Shown here: piece by piece, positions 1 through 6,698 of the stretch
Layout of the letters: each line of letters starts with the position of its first letter
How positions within the stretch are numbered: position 1 is the first letter of the stretch
Source of the DNA: a virus
Reading direction: 5' to 3' (one strand)
IMG/VR virus record: IMGVR_UViG_3300033141_003639
Coordinates: 1 to 39,026 of that record
DNA: 39,026 nucleotides
Notes under the pieces: generated by a model
Databases searched by the model: none
What the model was told of the DNA's origin: nothing
What the model saw: the letters and a program-made list of their open reading frames with translations, nothing else
Position numbers and translations under genes: made by a program

Positions 1-44
1 AAAAAAAGTCAAGACCCCAGCTGTGGAAAACTAGGGTCTTGAAC
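1..44 (-). terminator. Rho-independent terminator closing the minus-strand operon
   Basis: On the minus strand a 9-bp stem (TCAAGACCC at 9-17 with GGGTCTTGA at 34-42) is followed directly by a run of seven T. This is an intrinsic terminator for leftward transcription, just after the last leftward genes. The loop contains TTTTCCACAGCT, which resembles a DnaA box. The same 12-mer recurs beside the plus-strand promoter at 31.4 kb, so the element may do more than terminate transcription. The loop is rather long at 16 nt. Confidence 0.65.
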
Positions 45-54
45 TAGCAATGGG

Positions 55-111
55 TTATTCTTCTGATGAGCTTTCTTCGGTTGTTTCTTCTTCTTCGTCA
101 AATCTGAACAT
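55..111 (-). CDS. Possible 18-residue acidic peptide
   Basis: A short ORF (MFRFDEEEE..., ending ESSSEE) lies between the RusA-like gene and the terminator. Ten of its 18 residues are Asp or Glu. It has no convincing ribosome binding site, and such a short acidic ORF can occur by chance. It is listed only because it fills the last stretch of the transcription unit. I assign no function. Confidence 0.22.
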   Translation of the reverse strand: MFRFDEEEETTEESSSEE

Positions 112-149
112 AGTTAAATTATCACTCCATATTTTTTATTACCGACCTT

Positions 150-521
150 TTAATAAATGTCCAGTTCAATGCGGGGATTGCTGGGGTCGTAATGTTTTTC
201 TACTATCATTTTCCTGATTTGGCTGTCGTTTGTAAAGACAATGCCTTCGCAAGCGTCAAAAAGGATTTTTAAGTAGTTATCAAGGTCGTGGCTGCCCTTG
301 CGGTTAAAGTAAAGCCGGATATTGATAGTTAAAGGAACAACCAGAGGAGAACGTCGGAATTGGGTTTTCAGCTGCCACTGGTAATTGGTTTTAAGCTCTT
401 TGCCTTTGCGGGTCATATAATAAATAACCCTGCCCCCTTTTGCTGTTGCCCGATAAATCTGGTTGGTAGAAAGGGGGACTCCTTTTAAGATGAGCTTAAT
501 TTCATTGATAACTCCCTGCAT
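150..521 (-). CDS. RusA-like Holliday junction resolvase
   Basis: A 123-residue protein of the RusA endodeoxyribonuclease family, which resolves branched DNA before packaging or during recombination. The family signature is visible: an N-terminal G-x-P-x-S-x-N-x-x-Y stretch near residues 14-23, then HDLDN with acidic residues D79 and D81 and a lysine at about K85, then NDS with D99. These match the catalytic carboxylates and lysine of E. coli RusA. The length is typical (about 120). I chose the ATG at 521 because it overlaps the stop of the upstream lysozyme-like gene (TAATG), which implies coupled translation. A TTG start nine bases upstream is less likely. Confidence 0.85.
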   Translation of the reverse strand: MQGVINEIKLILKGVPLSTNQIYRATAKGGRVIYYMTRKGKELKTNYQWQLKTQFRRSPLVVPLTINIRLYFNRKGSHDLDNYLKILFDACEGIVFTNDSQIRKMIVEKHYDPSNPRIELDIY

Positions 522-988
522 TAGAGGCAAAACTTAGCTGTTGCCCATAAATAAACATTGTTTAAGTCCTCACTTAACATTTTATCACAACATTCAATCT
601 GCGCCTGTGGATTATTAATATCACCCTCGCAGTAAGAGGCAAAAGTGGCTGGCATAAACTGCAAAATGCCTACTTCGCCTGAAGCGCCTCTGGCTTGCGG
701 ATTATAATTGCTTTCGTGCTTTGCCAAACAGGAAATCAACTTTCTGTATCGCAGGCGGTCAAAAGAGAAATCTAAATCGCCAGCAGAAGCCAAAACTTGC
801 GCTTTAAGCGGCTTTTGCCCTACCAGATAGGTATTCGCTCTCAAATAAAGGATTGGCTTCTCTGGGGGCATTTCTGGGGCTCTGGCAACCACAGGAGCAA
901 AAACAAGAAAAAGGGCAAGAAAAATAGATGCGTCAACGGCGTTGACTAATCTTTTAGGTGGTGGTTCGCTTTCCGTTGGCTCTCTCAT
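521..988 (-). CDS. Lytic transglycosylase / lysozyme-like endolysin with N-terminal membrane anchor
   Basis: About 155 residues. The N-terminus has a hydrophobic stretch (IFLALFLVFAPVVA, about residues 22-36) that could be a signal anchor. The C-terminal half resembles an SLT-type lysozyme fold: CLAKHESNYNPQARG carries the expected catalytic Glu, followed by G-x-x-GILQFMPATFASY, a typical transglycosylase signature. It should cleave peptidoglycan, either as the endolysin or as a virion-associated enzyme. The adjacent holin-like gene upstream favours a lysis role. I chose the ATG at 988 over a TTG two codons upstream. A GTCAA-N5-TTGAC palindrome lies inside the coding sequence near the start (933-947). 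Confidence 0.8.
   Translation of the reverse strand: MREPTESEPPPKRLVNAVDASIFLALFLVFAPVVARAPEMPPEKPILYLRANTYLVGQKPLKAQVLASAGDLDFSFDRLRYRKLISCLAKHESNYNPQARGASGEVGILQFMPATFASYCEGDINNPQAQIECCDKMLSEDLNNVYLWATAKFCL
933..947. promoter_or_regulatory. GTCAA-N5-TTGAC palindrome, copy 1
   Basis: GTCAACGGCGTTGAC is one of five perfect GTCAA-N5-TTGAC palindromes in the window. This copy lies inside the 5' part of the lysozyme-like gene, where it encodes LVNAVDA, so it could be a regulator site or a chance match. The other copies in regulatory positions support the first reading. Confidence 0.4.
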
Positions 989-1151
989 AGCCAAAATGTT
1001 TTAAGACAACTCTCAAGACAAAAAGAACCGTGCCAGCCCCAAGGAAAATAAAGCCAGTTTGCCAATTGCTTTCCAGCATTGCCACACCTTTAGTCATCAA
1101 GCCAATGACAGCAAACAGCAGAGCGTCCCTTAATAATAAGTCTGTTTCCAT
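954..1151 (-). CDS. Holin candidate, two membrane segments
   Basis: A 65-residue protein with two hydrophobic segments (about residues 8-24 and 32-50) and a basic, polar C-terminus (YERANGKRTTT). This small size and topology are common for phage holins, which form the membrane lesion at the end of infection. Its 3' end overlaps the start of the lysozyme-like gene, as expected for a holin-endolysin pair. There is no sequence signature that proves holin function. It could also be a membrane scaffold or an antiholin. Confidence 0.55.
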   Translation of the reverse strand: METDLLLRDALLFAVIGLMTKGVAMLESNWQTGFIFLGAGTVLFVLRVVLKHFGYERANGKRTTT

Positions 1152-1171
1152 AGCTATTTTTTAAATGCTTT

Positions 1172-2746
1172 TTAAAAGAACTGAAGCCAAGTCGGCTCGT
1201 AAAGCCGATGACCCAGCTCAAATCTTTTTTGACCTTTAATGTGCTCTTTCCAGCGAAGATTTTGCGGTTCTACCCAGTAAAGCCGCAATTCCTCTTGGTT
1301 GGCGTGGGCAACAATGGCGTTCCATAAGTGCCCGCCAATGCGCTTGCCATTGGTGTAGTAATACTCGCCTCTGGCAACCCCAGCAGTGTTAACCTGAAGG
1401 GCAAGGGCGCTGAAGGCAGAAAAAAGGAAGGCGAAATTATCACAGTTATGAGCTAAATAAGCACCAGCCAAAAAGTGATGACTTTCGGTGTTAATATCAT
1501 AAACCTCTGTCTGGGCGGCATTGACAACAATTATCTTGTGAACATTTATTTTTTTAATTCGCTTCCTGTCGGGATAGAACAACACAATTGGGCAATCTTT
1601 TCTGCGAGCATAACACATACTAAACCCCCAGCCAAGATGAGCGGCAATTATTTGCAGACCGAGCACTGCTGTCGGTGATTTCACTGGCGCTGAGTAGCTG
1701 CAACTATTTTTCCTTTTTCTGAAACTCCCATCGCCATCAAGAAATCCTTTTAAAAAAGCTCGTTTTGCTTCAAGATTGGCGTTAAGAACCTCTAAAGGAA
1801 CAATTTTATATCCTCTTTGGTTGTAAAAAAGAGGTCTAAAAATCTCTGTCAACTTTCGCCCGTCTCCATAATGACCATTGATTTTCAAGCGATACATATC
1901 ATTTCTAGCCACAATTCCGCCCCGAATACTTCCTTTGCGCTGAGACGGATAAAGAACAATTTTCAATTTAATGCCGTAATGCCTTTCAAGGGCTTTTTGC
2001 GCTCTTTCCAAACTTTGCCGTTGGCGCATATCAATATGCCACTGCCAAGAAAAATTAGTCGTCTTTGTCTTTCTAACAGAAGTATGCCCCTCAGCCAAAA
2101 ATAGCCCATAAGCATAGGCAAGTTCTTTATCAAGCTCTCCATTATTTGCAAAACAAGACCAGTCACTATTGGCTAACGGCGCTTCGTTTTCATCAAAAAA
2201 AGATGCCTCTTTCCATCCTCCGCTGTAAAGGCGGTGGTCTTCGGTTATTTGTAGCAATCCTTCTGGTCGATTAAAAGTGTAAATTGGCTTATTTGTTTTT
2301 TTGCTTTTCACCCAATTAACTTTTGTCCATTGGGTGTTGCCGCTTTCAGGGTCAATGTCTAAAACTTCTAATCCCAAAGGATATTCGGGGAGCTCAACGA
2401 CTTCAGAAATAAAAACCTTGCCGTTCTGGCGGCAGACTAAAGGTGTTGTCGGCAAGAGACAATCAAACCTGTCCACTTTGTATTTTTGCCTGTCTAGCCA
2501 GCCAAAGGCAATGCTTAAAATCTCTACCCACTCGTCCCAGTTTAAGAACCAGTAATCACGGTCAAAGCGGTAAGGGACAACGCTTGTGCCAAATTGGTCG
2601 GTTAAAAACTCGCCCAGCTTCTTGCCTGAGATTTTGACTGGCTCAAAAGCAAAAGCCGATGGCATATCACGCACCACCCGCTCTAAAAACCAAAAATCTG
2701 TTTTCAGGCGCAGGTTTCTAGCTTGTTGGGGAGTAATTTTGTCCAT
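1172..2746 (-). CDS. Transglutaminase-like cysteine protein interrupted by an intein
   Basis: The ORF encodes 524 residues, of which an intein occupies residues 96-434. After splicing, a 185-residue protein remains with a transglutaminase/cysteine-protease-like core: a DCDNFAFLF motif carrying the putative catalytic Cys, then GGHLWNAIV with the His, then LYWVEPQ with the third residue. Such domains cut or cross-link peptides and amides. In phages they occur in virion or lysis proteins, but the substrate here is unknown. The gene lies between the phosphoesterase and the holin candidate. The ATG start has no clear ribosome binding site. The intein keeps the protein inactive until splicing, because the active-site Cys is the first residue after it. 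Confidence 0.7.
   Translation of the reverse strand: MDKITPQQARNLRLKTDFWFLERVVRDMPSAFAFEPVKISGKKLGEFLTDQFGTSVVPYRFDRDYWFLNWDEWVEILSIAFGWLDRQKYKVDRFDCLLPTTPLVCRQNGKVFISEVVELPEYPLGLEVLDIDPESGNTQWTKVNWVKSKKTNKPIYTFNRPEGLLQITEDHRLYSGGWKEASFFDENEAPLANSDWSCFANNGELDKELAYAYGLFLAEGHTSVRKTKTTNFSWQWHIDMRQRQSLERAQKALERHYGIKLKIVLYPSQRKGSIRGGIVARNDMYRLKINGHYGDGRKLTEIFRPLFYNQRGYKIVPLEVLNANLEAKRAFLKGFLDGDGSFRKRKNSCSYSAPVKSPTAVLGLQIIAAHLGWGFSMCYARRKDCPIVLFYPDRKRIKKINVHKIIVVNAAQTEVYDINTESHHFLAGAYLAHNCDNFAFLFSAFSALALQVNTAGVARGEYYYTNGKRIGGHLWNAIVAHANQEELRLYWVEPQNLRWKEHIKGQKRFELGHRLYEPTWLQFF
1445..2461 (-). mobile_element. Intein with LAGLIDADG homing endonuclease
   Basis: This 339-residue insertion begins with Cys (CLLPTTPLV), has a block-B-like TEDHRLY segment with its His, and ends with HN followed by Cys of the extein (LAHN then CDNF). 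These are the expected splice-junction residues. Two LAGLIDADG-type helices are visible: YGLFLAEGH and FLKGFLDGDGS. The endonuclease therefore looks intact, so the element should still be mobile. It is inserted exactly before the putative catalytic Cys of the host protein, a conserved spot of the kind inteins favour. The reading frame is open throughout. Confidence 0.9.
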
Positions 2747-2761
2747 AGGAAGAGGGGAGAA

Positions 2762-2795
2762 CGCCTCACAAGAAGATTTCTCTTTTTGCGAGGCG
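2762..2795 (-). other. Intergenic hairpin between phosphoesterase and intein gene
   Basis: A 10-bp stem (CGCCTCGCAA with TTGTGAGGCG on the minus strand, one G-T pair) and a 14-nt loop fill the short gap between the two genes. No T run follows, so it is more likely an RNA-processing or stability element than a terminator. Confidence 0.4.
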
Positions 2796-2815
2796 CTCTC
2801 TCTGGTTAAGGAAAC

Positions 2816-3727
2816 CTAGTCAAGCCGCACTTTGTAGCGGAAGGAAATGCCCTGACGGGGATGGACGCCAAAGAGCCACTGGCTGGTGGAGTTGGACAGC
2901 CCGTATTTCTTGTAGACCCACTGGTCGTCAGTAATGAAAGCGCCGTTGACAAAGATTTCCAACTCGTTCCAGTCAAGACTGGAGCAGACGTGGAAATGCC
3001 CAATGGTCAGGTAATGGAACTTCTTGCCAGGCAAACTCCCCTGCCAGCGCATTGCCCGTGTGGTCAGGCCATACCAGGGAAGGGTCAAGTGCATTGGTAT
3101 CTGGTCGCCGTGAGCCAGCAGAAATGTCCACTTGTAGATAGACACTTTCTGGTAAAAGCTGTCTTTGGCAATGGTAAAGCTGATGCGGGGTTGCTCTGCC
3201 AAGCGCAGAGCTAGGGTGCGGTAAACCACATTGTCCCAGTTGGTCTTGACAGCCGAGTAGCGCCCAAGCGAACCGTGGTTTCCGTCAACCGTATAGACAT
3301 CAATCTTGGCAAAGTGCGGCTGAAGCGAGAGAAGGAAGTCGGTCAGTGTCGGCACAGCCGAAGCAAAGACCTGCTCCATCACTACTTGTTCCAGCTCGTC
3401 CAAGCTGACAGTGCGACCCACCCTGTCATTATGGACAATATCACCGAGAGCAAAGATGGCTAGGCGGTTAATCGGAAATGCCTGGCGGTGTATCTCTACA
3501 ATCTTGACTATTCTTTCTGCCAAGCGCATAGCCCGATTGCGGACAACACGGGTCGTCGTTGTCGGCGTTAAATGCCCAATCTGCATATCGCTAAGCAGTA
3601 AGACAGCGGTTTCCTCATCCCCTCCCTGCGCTTTTGGCTCAAAAGCAGAAAGCTTTGCTGGCGGCAATGCTTCTACACGCCTCGTGATAATGCTTTCTGC
3701 TATGAGAAGCGCCTCTTCGGTTTTCAT
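2816..3727 (-). CDS. Calcineurin-like metallophosphoesterase
   Basis: A 303-residue protein with the full metallophosphoesterase motif set in order: LLLSDMQIGH (D47), ALGDIVHND (D96), VDGNHG (N150, H151), LLAHGDQ (H206) and TIGHFHV (H244, H246). These bind two metal ions. Family members act as phosphodiesterases, nucleases (SbcD/Mre11 type) or protein phosphatases, and the substrate cannot be fixed from the sequence. The ATG is preceded by a strong AAGGAGGTGA site and overlaps the stop of the 51-residue gene upstream (ATGA), so the two are probably co-translated. SbcD-like nuclease activity would fit recombination or host DNA degradation but is only an inference. Confidence 0.85.
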   Translation of the reverse strand: MKTEEALLIAESIITRRVEALPPAKLSAFEPKAQGGDEETAVLLLSDMQIGHLTPTTTTRVVRNRAMRLAERIVKIVEIHRQAFPINRLAIFALGDIVHNDRVGRTVSLDELEQVVMEQVFASAVPTLTDFLLSLQPHFAKIDVYTVDGNHGSLGRYSAVKTNWDNVVYRTLALRLAEQPRISFTIAKDSFYQKVSIYKWTFLLAHGDQIPMHLTLPWYGLTTRAMRWQGSLPGKKFHYLTIGHFHVCSSLDWNELEIFVNGAFITDDQWVYKKYGLSNSTSQWLFGVHPRQGISFRYKVRLD

Positions 3728-3879
3728 TTTTCACCTCCTTCGTCAAGGATAATCCACAGCTCCACCTCCAGCTCTTGGATTTCCTCATCGTATTCGCTGG
3801 TGCTCATAAAATCCCTAAGAGCGTAGAGCTGTGCCAACTTGCGCACCAACATCTCTTTAAGTTCAGCGTAGTTTTCCAT
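3724..3879 (-). CDS. 51-residue acidic helical protein
   Basis: A small ORF, MENYAELKEMLVRKLAQLY..., ending LWIILDEGGEK. It is rich in Glu and Leu and is predicted to be mostly helical, possibly coiled-coil. GGGAGGT stands a few bases before the ATG, and its stop overlaps the start of the phosphoesterase (ATGA). Both points strongly support that it is translated. I recognise no family. Its tight coupling suggests a partner or regulator of the phosphoesterase, which is inference only. Confidence 0.72.
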   Translation of the reverse strand: MENYAELKEMLVRKLAQLYALRDFMSTSEYDEEIQELEVELWIILDEGGEK

Positions 3880-3895
3880 CTTTTTTACCTCCCTT

Positions 3896-4036
3896 CTAGT
3901 CAAATCCTAAAACTCTCTCGTAGCGGCAGATAAGACATACCCAGCGCCACTTTTCCCAGTCCCACCTGTGCCAAGTTTTGATTGGAACTAAAGAGTGGGC
4001 AATACGGGTGCACCGCTCGCAAATTAAGCGCCTCAT
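3896..4036 (-). CDS. 46-residue zinc-ribbon-like protein
   Basis: A small ORF with two Cys pairs, CERC near residue 6 and CLIC near residue 34, spaced as in a zinc ribbon or treble-clef knuckle, with several Trp and Arg between them. AAAGGAGGTAAAG precedes the ATG. It is the first gene after an extended -10 promoter candidate at 4091. Small phage zinc ribbons often bind nucleic acid or protein partners. The exact role is unknown. Confidence 0.72.
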   Translation of the reverse strand: MRRLICERCTRIAHSLVPIKTWHRWDWEKWRWVCLICRYERVLGFD

Positions 4037-4090
4037 TTCTTTACCTCCTTTCTTTTTCTTAACTAGGTTTTGTAAAAGAACTGTTAATTT

Positions 4091-4099
4091 ATTATACCA
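4091..4099 (-). promoter_or_regulatory. Extended -10 promoter candidate for the lysis-side operon
   Basis: On the minus strand TGGTATAAT is a perfect TGN-TATAAT extended -10 element. No good -35 box lies at the usual distance, which extended -10 promoters can tolerate. Transcription would start near 4084 and read the zinc-ribbon, 51-residue and phosphoesterase genes, all of which have strong ribosome binding sites. Confidence 0.45.
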
Positions 4100-4100
4100 G

Positions 4101-4337
4101 CTATTTTCTTTTTAGAGTGTGGATAAGTTTTAGCAAACTGGCAACCAGATAAGCAACACAAGCCCCGCCAATAGCTCTCATCCACCAGATGACTTCTGTT
4201 GTCTGCGTCTCTAAAACAGCTGTCCTGACTTTAAGCATTTCTACTTCTGCCCGCAATAAGTCAACAGCTATTTTCAAAGTGCCTAACTCGTCGTTAATGA
4301 AGTTAAGTTTTTGCGTAACAAATGTCTGAAAGTCCAT
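4101..4337 (-). CDS. XhlA-like coiled-coil membrane protein (holin accessory candidate)
   Basis: A 78-residue protein. The first 50 residues form an amphipathic, probably coiled-coil helix (FINDELGTLKIAVDLLRAEVEMLKVRTAVLE). One membrane helix follows (about residues 52-70), and a short basic tail ends the protein. This layout resembles the XhlA family of Bacillus prophages, which works with a holin and amidase in lysis. GCAAGGAGG stands before the ATG. The gene starts just beside the divergent plus-strand promoter at 4354, so the two transcription units run back to back. Confidence 0.6.
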   Translation of the reverse strand: MDFQTFVTQKLNFINDELGTLKIAVDLLRAEVEMLKVRTAVLETQTTEVIWWMRAIGGACVAYLVASLLKLIHTLKRK

Positions 4338-4353
4338 TTTTCCTCCTTGCCCC

Positions 4354-4381
4354 TTGACAAGATTTTTAAAACGATTATAAT
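4354..4381 (+). promoter_or_regulatory. Consensus sigma-70 promoter of plus-strand unit A
   Basis: TTGACA at 4354-4359, a 16-bp spacer, then TATAAT at 4376-4381. Both hexamers match the consensus perfectly. It points away from the minus-strand lysis genes and should start transcription near 4388, just before the first RNA hairpin. A perfect promoter on the rare strand of a phage genome suggests expression by unmodified host polymerase, independent of the lytic programme. Confidence 0.85.
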
Positions 4382-4387
4382 TAACTT

Positions 4388-4850
4388 AAGTGAACACAAT
4401 CACTGAGGACATTGGCGGTCTCTCCTCAGTGAACCGCCTTGTCCTTTTATACCGACTGGAGATTTAAAGAAGGGGAATCGTCGGTTCACAGAAAAGTCCC
4501 TTCGCCTCTAGAAGCTCCCCTTGGCTGCGATGGTTGCCTGCCAGAGATAAACCTTACTCTGGTTTGATTGTCCATCTCGCTAAGCCCGAGCCAGTCAAGA
4601 GGAGCTACACCTTATCTTATTTTCCCTGCTGTAAAAAGAGGTATAAAAAATGGGCGACGGATAAAGGTCTCGCACTGGGCCTCCGTCCCTTCTCAACCAT
4701 AGCGTAGAGTTTGGGATAGTCAGTATGCTTAAACCTTCCCTAGAGACAAAGGATTAGCAAGGTTGAAACGGAGATACCTCTTCTTTACTTTTAAGAAACT
4801 GTTTCTGAAAAAAAACAGGTAAAACTTTTAAAAAGAACTTTCCCAGGCCA
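4388..4850 (+). ncRNA. Large structured RNA or leader of unit A
   Basis: No plausible gene is seen in 4340-4894. As plus-strand RNA the stretch folds into nested helices. There is a switch-like pair of hairpins at 4400-4444 and a hairpin 4451-4456/4480-4485. Domain II is closed by 4513-4522/4597-4606 and contains 4523-4526/4583-4586, 4529-4533/4572-4576 and 4541-4546/4557-4562. Domain III is closed by a 14-bp helix, 4631-4644/4774-4788 with one bulged C, and contains 4656-4660/4683-4687 and 4732-4737/4759-4764. The nesting of independent long-range helices is unlikely by chance. It may be an independent RNA or a roughly 500-nt leader for the ORF at 4895. I cannot match it to a known class from memory. 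Confidence 0.7.
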
Positions 4851-4855
4851 AATCG

Positions 4856-4870
4856 GTCAAGACCATTGAC
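4856..4870. promoter_or_regulatory. GTCAA-N5-TTGAC palindrome, copy 2
   Basis: GTCAAGACCATTGAC lies 24 bp before the unit A start codon and after the structured RNA. A bound protein here could block elongation, like the stoperators of mycobacteriophage L5, which is an analogy only. It belongs to the family of five perfect palindromes in this window. Confidence 0.55.
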
Positions 4871-4894
4871 GAATTTGATTAACTAACTTTAACT

Positions 4895-5080
4895 ATGGGC
4901 GCTTTACTTTACATTCTTGGTCTTGTTGGAGCGACGGCACTATTCCGTCTGCTTTTTGAAACTCCTCTGGAAGACCCTTTCCAGTATGCGGGTGATGATG
5001 ACTTTACGGACGAAGGGGAGTGGCTGGAAGAGAAGATTGAGGAGGTGGTTGACGAACGGGTTCACGACCTGCTTGATTAA
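4895..5080 (+). CDS. Unit A small membrane protein with acidic tail
   Basis: A 61-residue ORF: MGALLYILGLVGATALFRLLF forms one N-terminal membrane helix, and the remainder is strongly acidic (for example EGEWLEEKIEEVVDERVHD). It is one of only two credible plus-strand genes. No Shine-Dalgarno site precedes the ATG, so translation may depend on the structured leader. Its last 77 bp overlap the 3' end of the minus-strand gene 5004-6695. A clean intrinsic terminator follows 40 bp later, which supports a real unit. The family is unknown. Size and topology would suit superinfection exclusion or another membrane-acting moron product, but that is a guess. Confidence 0.55.
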   Translation: MGALLYILGLVGATALFRLLFETPLEDPFQYAGDDDFTDEGEWLEEKIEEVVDERVHDLLD

Positions 5081-6695
5081 TCATCCTAATTAGCAAAATT
5101 ATACTTTCTCTAGAAATCCGCCCTGCAGCATCAGCAGGGATTTTTTCTATTAAATCAGCCAGTTGGTCAAGCCCAATAGCAAAACCGCTCTGGACTGCGG
5201 GGTGCATAACCGCTCTTCTAGCCACAATAGCTGGAATATCAAACTTGCCGCCAGGAATAGCCAAAGCAACCGCCAAATCGCTAATGCCTACCAATCCCTT
5301 CTTTTCTGCCTTAGCAGCTGCGTTAACAAGCAATTTCCTAGCATTTATTAACTCACTCATATCACTAAAGAACGGCTCAGTCGGCGTGTTTCTCTTGACA
5401 GTGTTTCTGGCCACTCTCGCCAAGTCCTTGATTGACCCCCTAATGGCTGAACTGACAGCGTCGCCTTCATAAGCTCGTGAGCCAAGAATCTCGTGGTCTA
5501 GCAGGCGGCGGAAATTATTGAGTTCCGCATAGGTCAACTCTGGCTTATCCATCAGGTCAAAAACTTCTTGGCGGCGGGATAATCTTACCCGATTGGCTAC
5601 TTGCTGAATAAACTTATCATCGGGCTGTGGTGTGCCGATTGCTTCCTGATAAATCTTGCTCATATCCACCAGCATCCGCTTGCGCAGCTCGCCCACTGTT
5701 TCGTTCAGTGATGTGGCAGCGGCATTCCATTCCCGCTGGGTTAATCTTTCAGAAATCCAAGTCTGAAAATCGTCTAAACTATCAAAGGAATCTGGCGCTT
5801 GGGCAATCAGCGCTTTTAATTTTTGCGGTAGTCTCTTGGGGCCTTTTCTTAGTCCGCTCTCAAACTTTCTTGCCACATCATTAAGAAGTTTGGAAACCTC
5901 CTCGTGGTCAACAATACTTTGCCTTCGGAGGGCGTCTTGGATTGCCAACTCATCAGCTTCTATGCCGTCTCCGACCTCCCGCAAAATCTTGCCATACGAC
6001 CCCCATATTTTTCTGTCCAAGAGCGCTCTTACCCCTGTTTTGCCTCTGGCTAGCGATTTTTGTGTTGCCCTTTCCAAGCGCTGAACAACTTTTTCAGCCG
6101 TTTTCTTAATAGCCGGCCCCACATATTTTTTGACTATTTTCCCAACGCCAAAAGCACCTGCCCCTAGCGCCGCTGAAGTAAATCCTGATAGAAGTGTTTG
6201 GGCAACTACTTCCTGCGGGGGTTTTTCCTCCTCAATGGCTGTTGCCAGCCCGCTGGCAGCGCCCAGTGCTCCTGCCTGCCGCACAACACCACCAATAGTT
6301 TTAGCTGCTGGCAAACCAGCGCCAACCAATGTAGTAGTTGTCTGCAGCGCTCCACCTGCCAATTGTTGGGCAGTCGGAATATCCTCATAAATTTTGGCAT
6401 ATGCCTCATAATCTTCTGGTGTTGCTTGGCCGCTGGCAATGCGCCGTTCAAGTTCTCGTCCTTCAGGAGTAAGGTGGCGGAAAATTGCCAGCCCCAGTCC
6501 CTTGCCTAAGCGCTCTACTCCAGTCACCTTGCCCAGAAAGGTAAGTGCTCTTTCTCCAAAGGGTTTTTCCCTTTCTGGAGTAATCGGCAAACGCCTTTCT
6601 ACTGGCTGGCCGCTGACAAAAGAAAAGTCGCCTTTGGGAGCGCCAACAGCAGGTGGAAGGGTGATTGGTTTTCCAGATTGAAAATCAAAAGCCAT
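5004..6695 (-). CDS. Large helical protein, candidate internal virion / ejection protein
   Basis: A 563-residue protein. The N-terminal part (FDFQSGKPI... with repeated FSFVSGQP) is polar. Next comes an Ala/Gly-rich, probably membrane-active region (about residues 105-185, with LVGAGLPAAKTIGGV and LLSGFTSAALGAGAFGVGKI), then a long charged helical region. Such proteins placed after tail genes in short-tailed phages are often ejected into the host envelope with the DNA. I recognise no enzyme domain. It directly follows 6699-8501 with a 3-bp gap, so the two are probably co-expressed. The proline-rich C-terminal tail overlaps the plus-strand unit A gene. Confidence 0.7.
   Translation of the reverse strand: MAFDFQSGKPITLPPAVGAPKGDFSFVSGQPVERRLPITPEREKPFGERALTFLGKVTGVERLGKGLGLAIFRHLTPEGRELERRIASGQATPEDYEAYAKIYEDIPTAQQLAGGALQTTTTLVGAGLPAAKTIGGVVRQAGALGAASGLATAIEEEKPPQEVVAQTLLSGFTSAALGAGAFGVGKIVKKYVGPAIKKTAEKVVQRLERATQKSLARGKTGVRALLDRKIWGSYGKILREVGDGIEADELAIQDALRRQSIVDHEEVSKLLNDVARKFESGLRKGPKRLPQKLKALIAQAPDSFDSLDDFQTWISERLTQREWNAAATSLNETVGELRKRMLVDMSKIYQEAIGTPQPDDKFIQQVANRVRLSRRQEVFDLMDKPELTYAELNNFRRLLDHEILGSRAYEGDAVSSAIRGSIKDLARVARNTVKRNTPTEPFFSDMSELINARKLLVNAAAKAEKKGLVGISDLAVALAIPGGKFDIPAIVARRAVMHPAVQSGFAIGLDQLADLIEKIPADAAGRISRESIILLIRMINQAGREPVRQPPPQSSLPATPLRP
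5121..5146 (+). terminator. Rho-independent terminator of unit A
   Basis: CCCTGC (5121-5126) and GCAGGG (5134-5139) form a 6-bp GC-rich stem with a 7-nt loop, followed by ATTTTTT. It sits 40 bp after the unit A ORF and points on the plus strand, inside the coding region of the opposite minus-strand gene. It makes unit A a self-contained transcription unit of roughly 750 nt. Confidence 0.8.
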
Positions 6696-6698
6696 ATT

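Noticed and set aside
4118-4126. Perfect DnaA box (TTATCCACA on the minus strand)
   Set aside because: It is a single copy inside the coding sequence of the XhlA-like gene, and one 9-bp match is expected by chance in a window of this size.
4400-4438. A classical H-type pseudoknot at the start of unit A RNA
   Set aside because: The 3' linker would be zero bases across a 10-bp stem, which is sterically impossible. Two alternative hairpins fit better.
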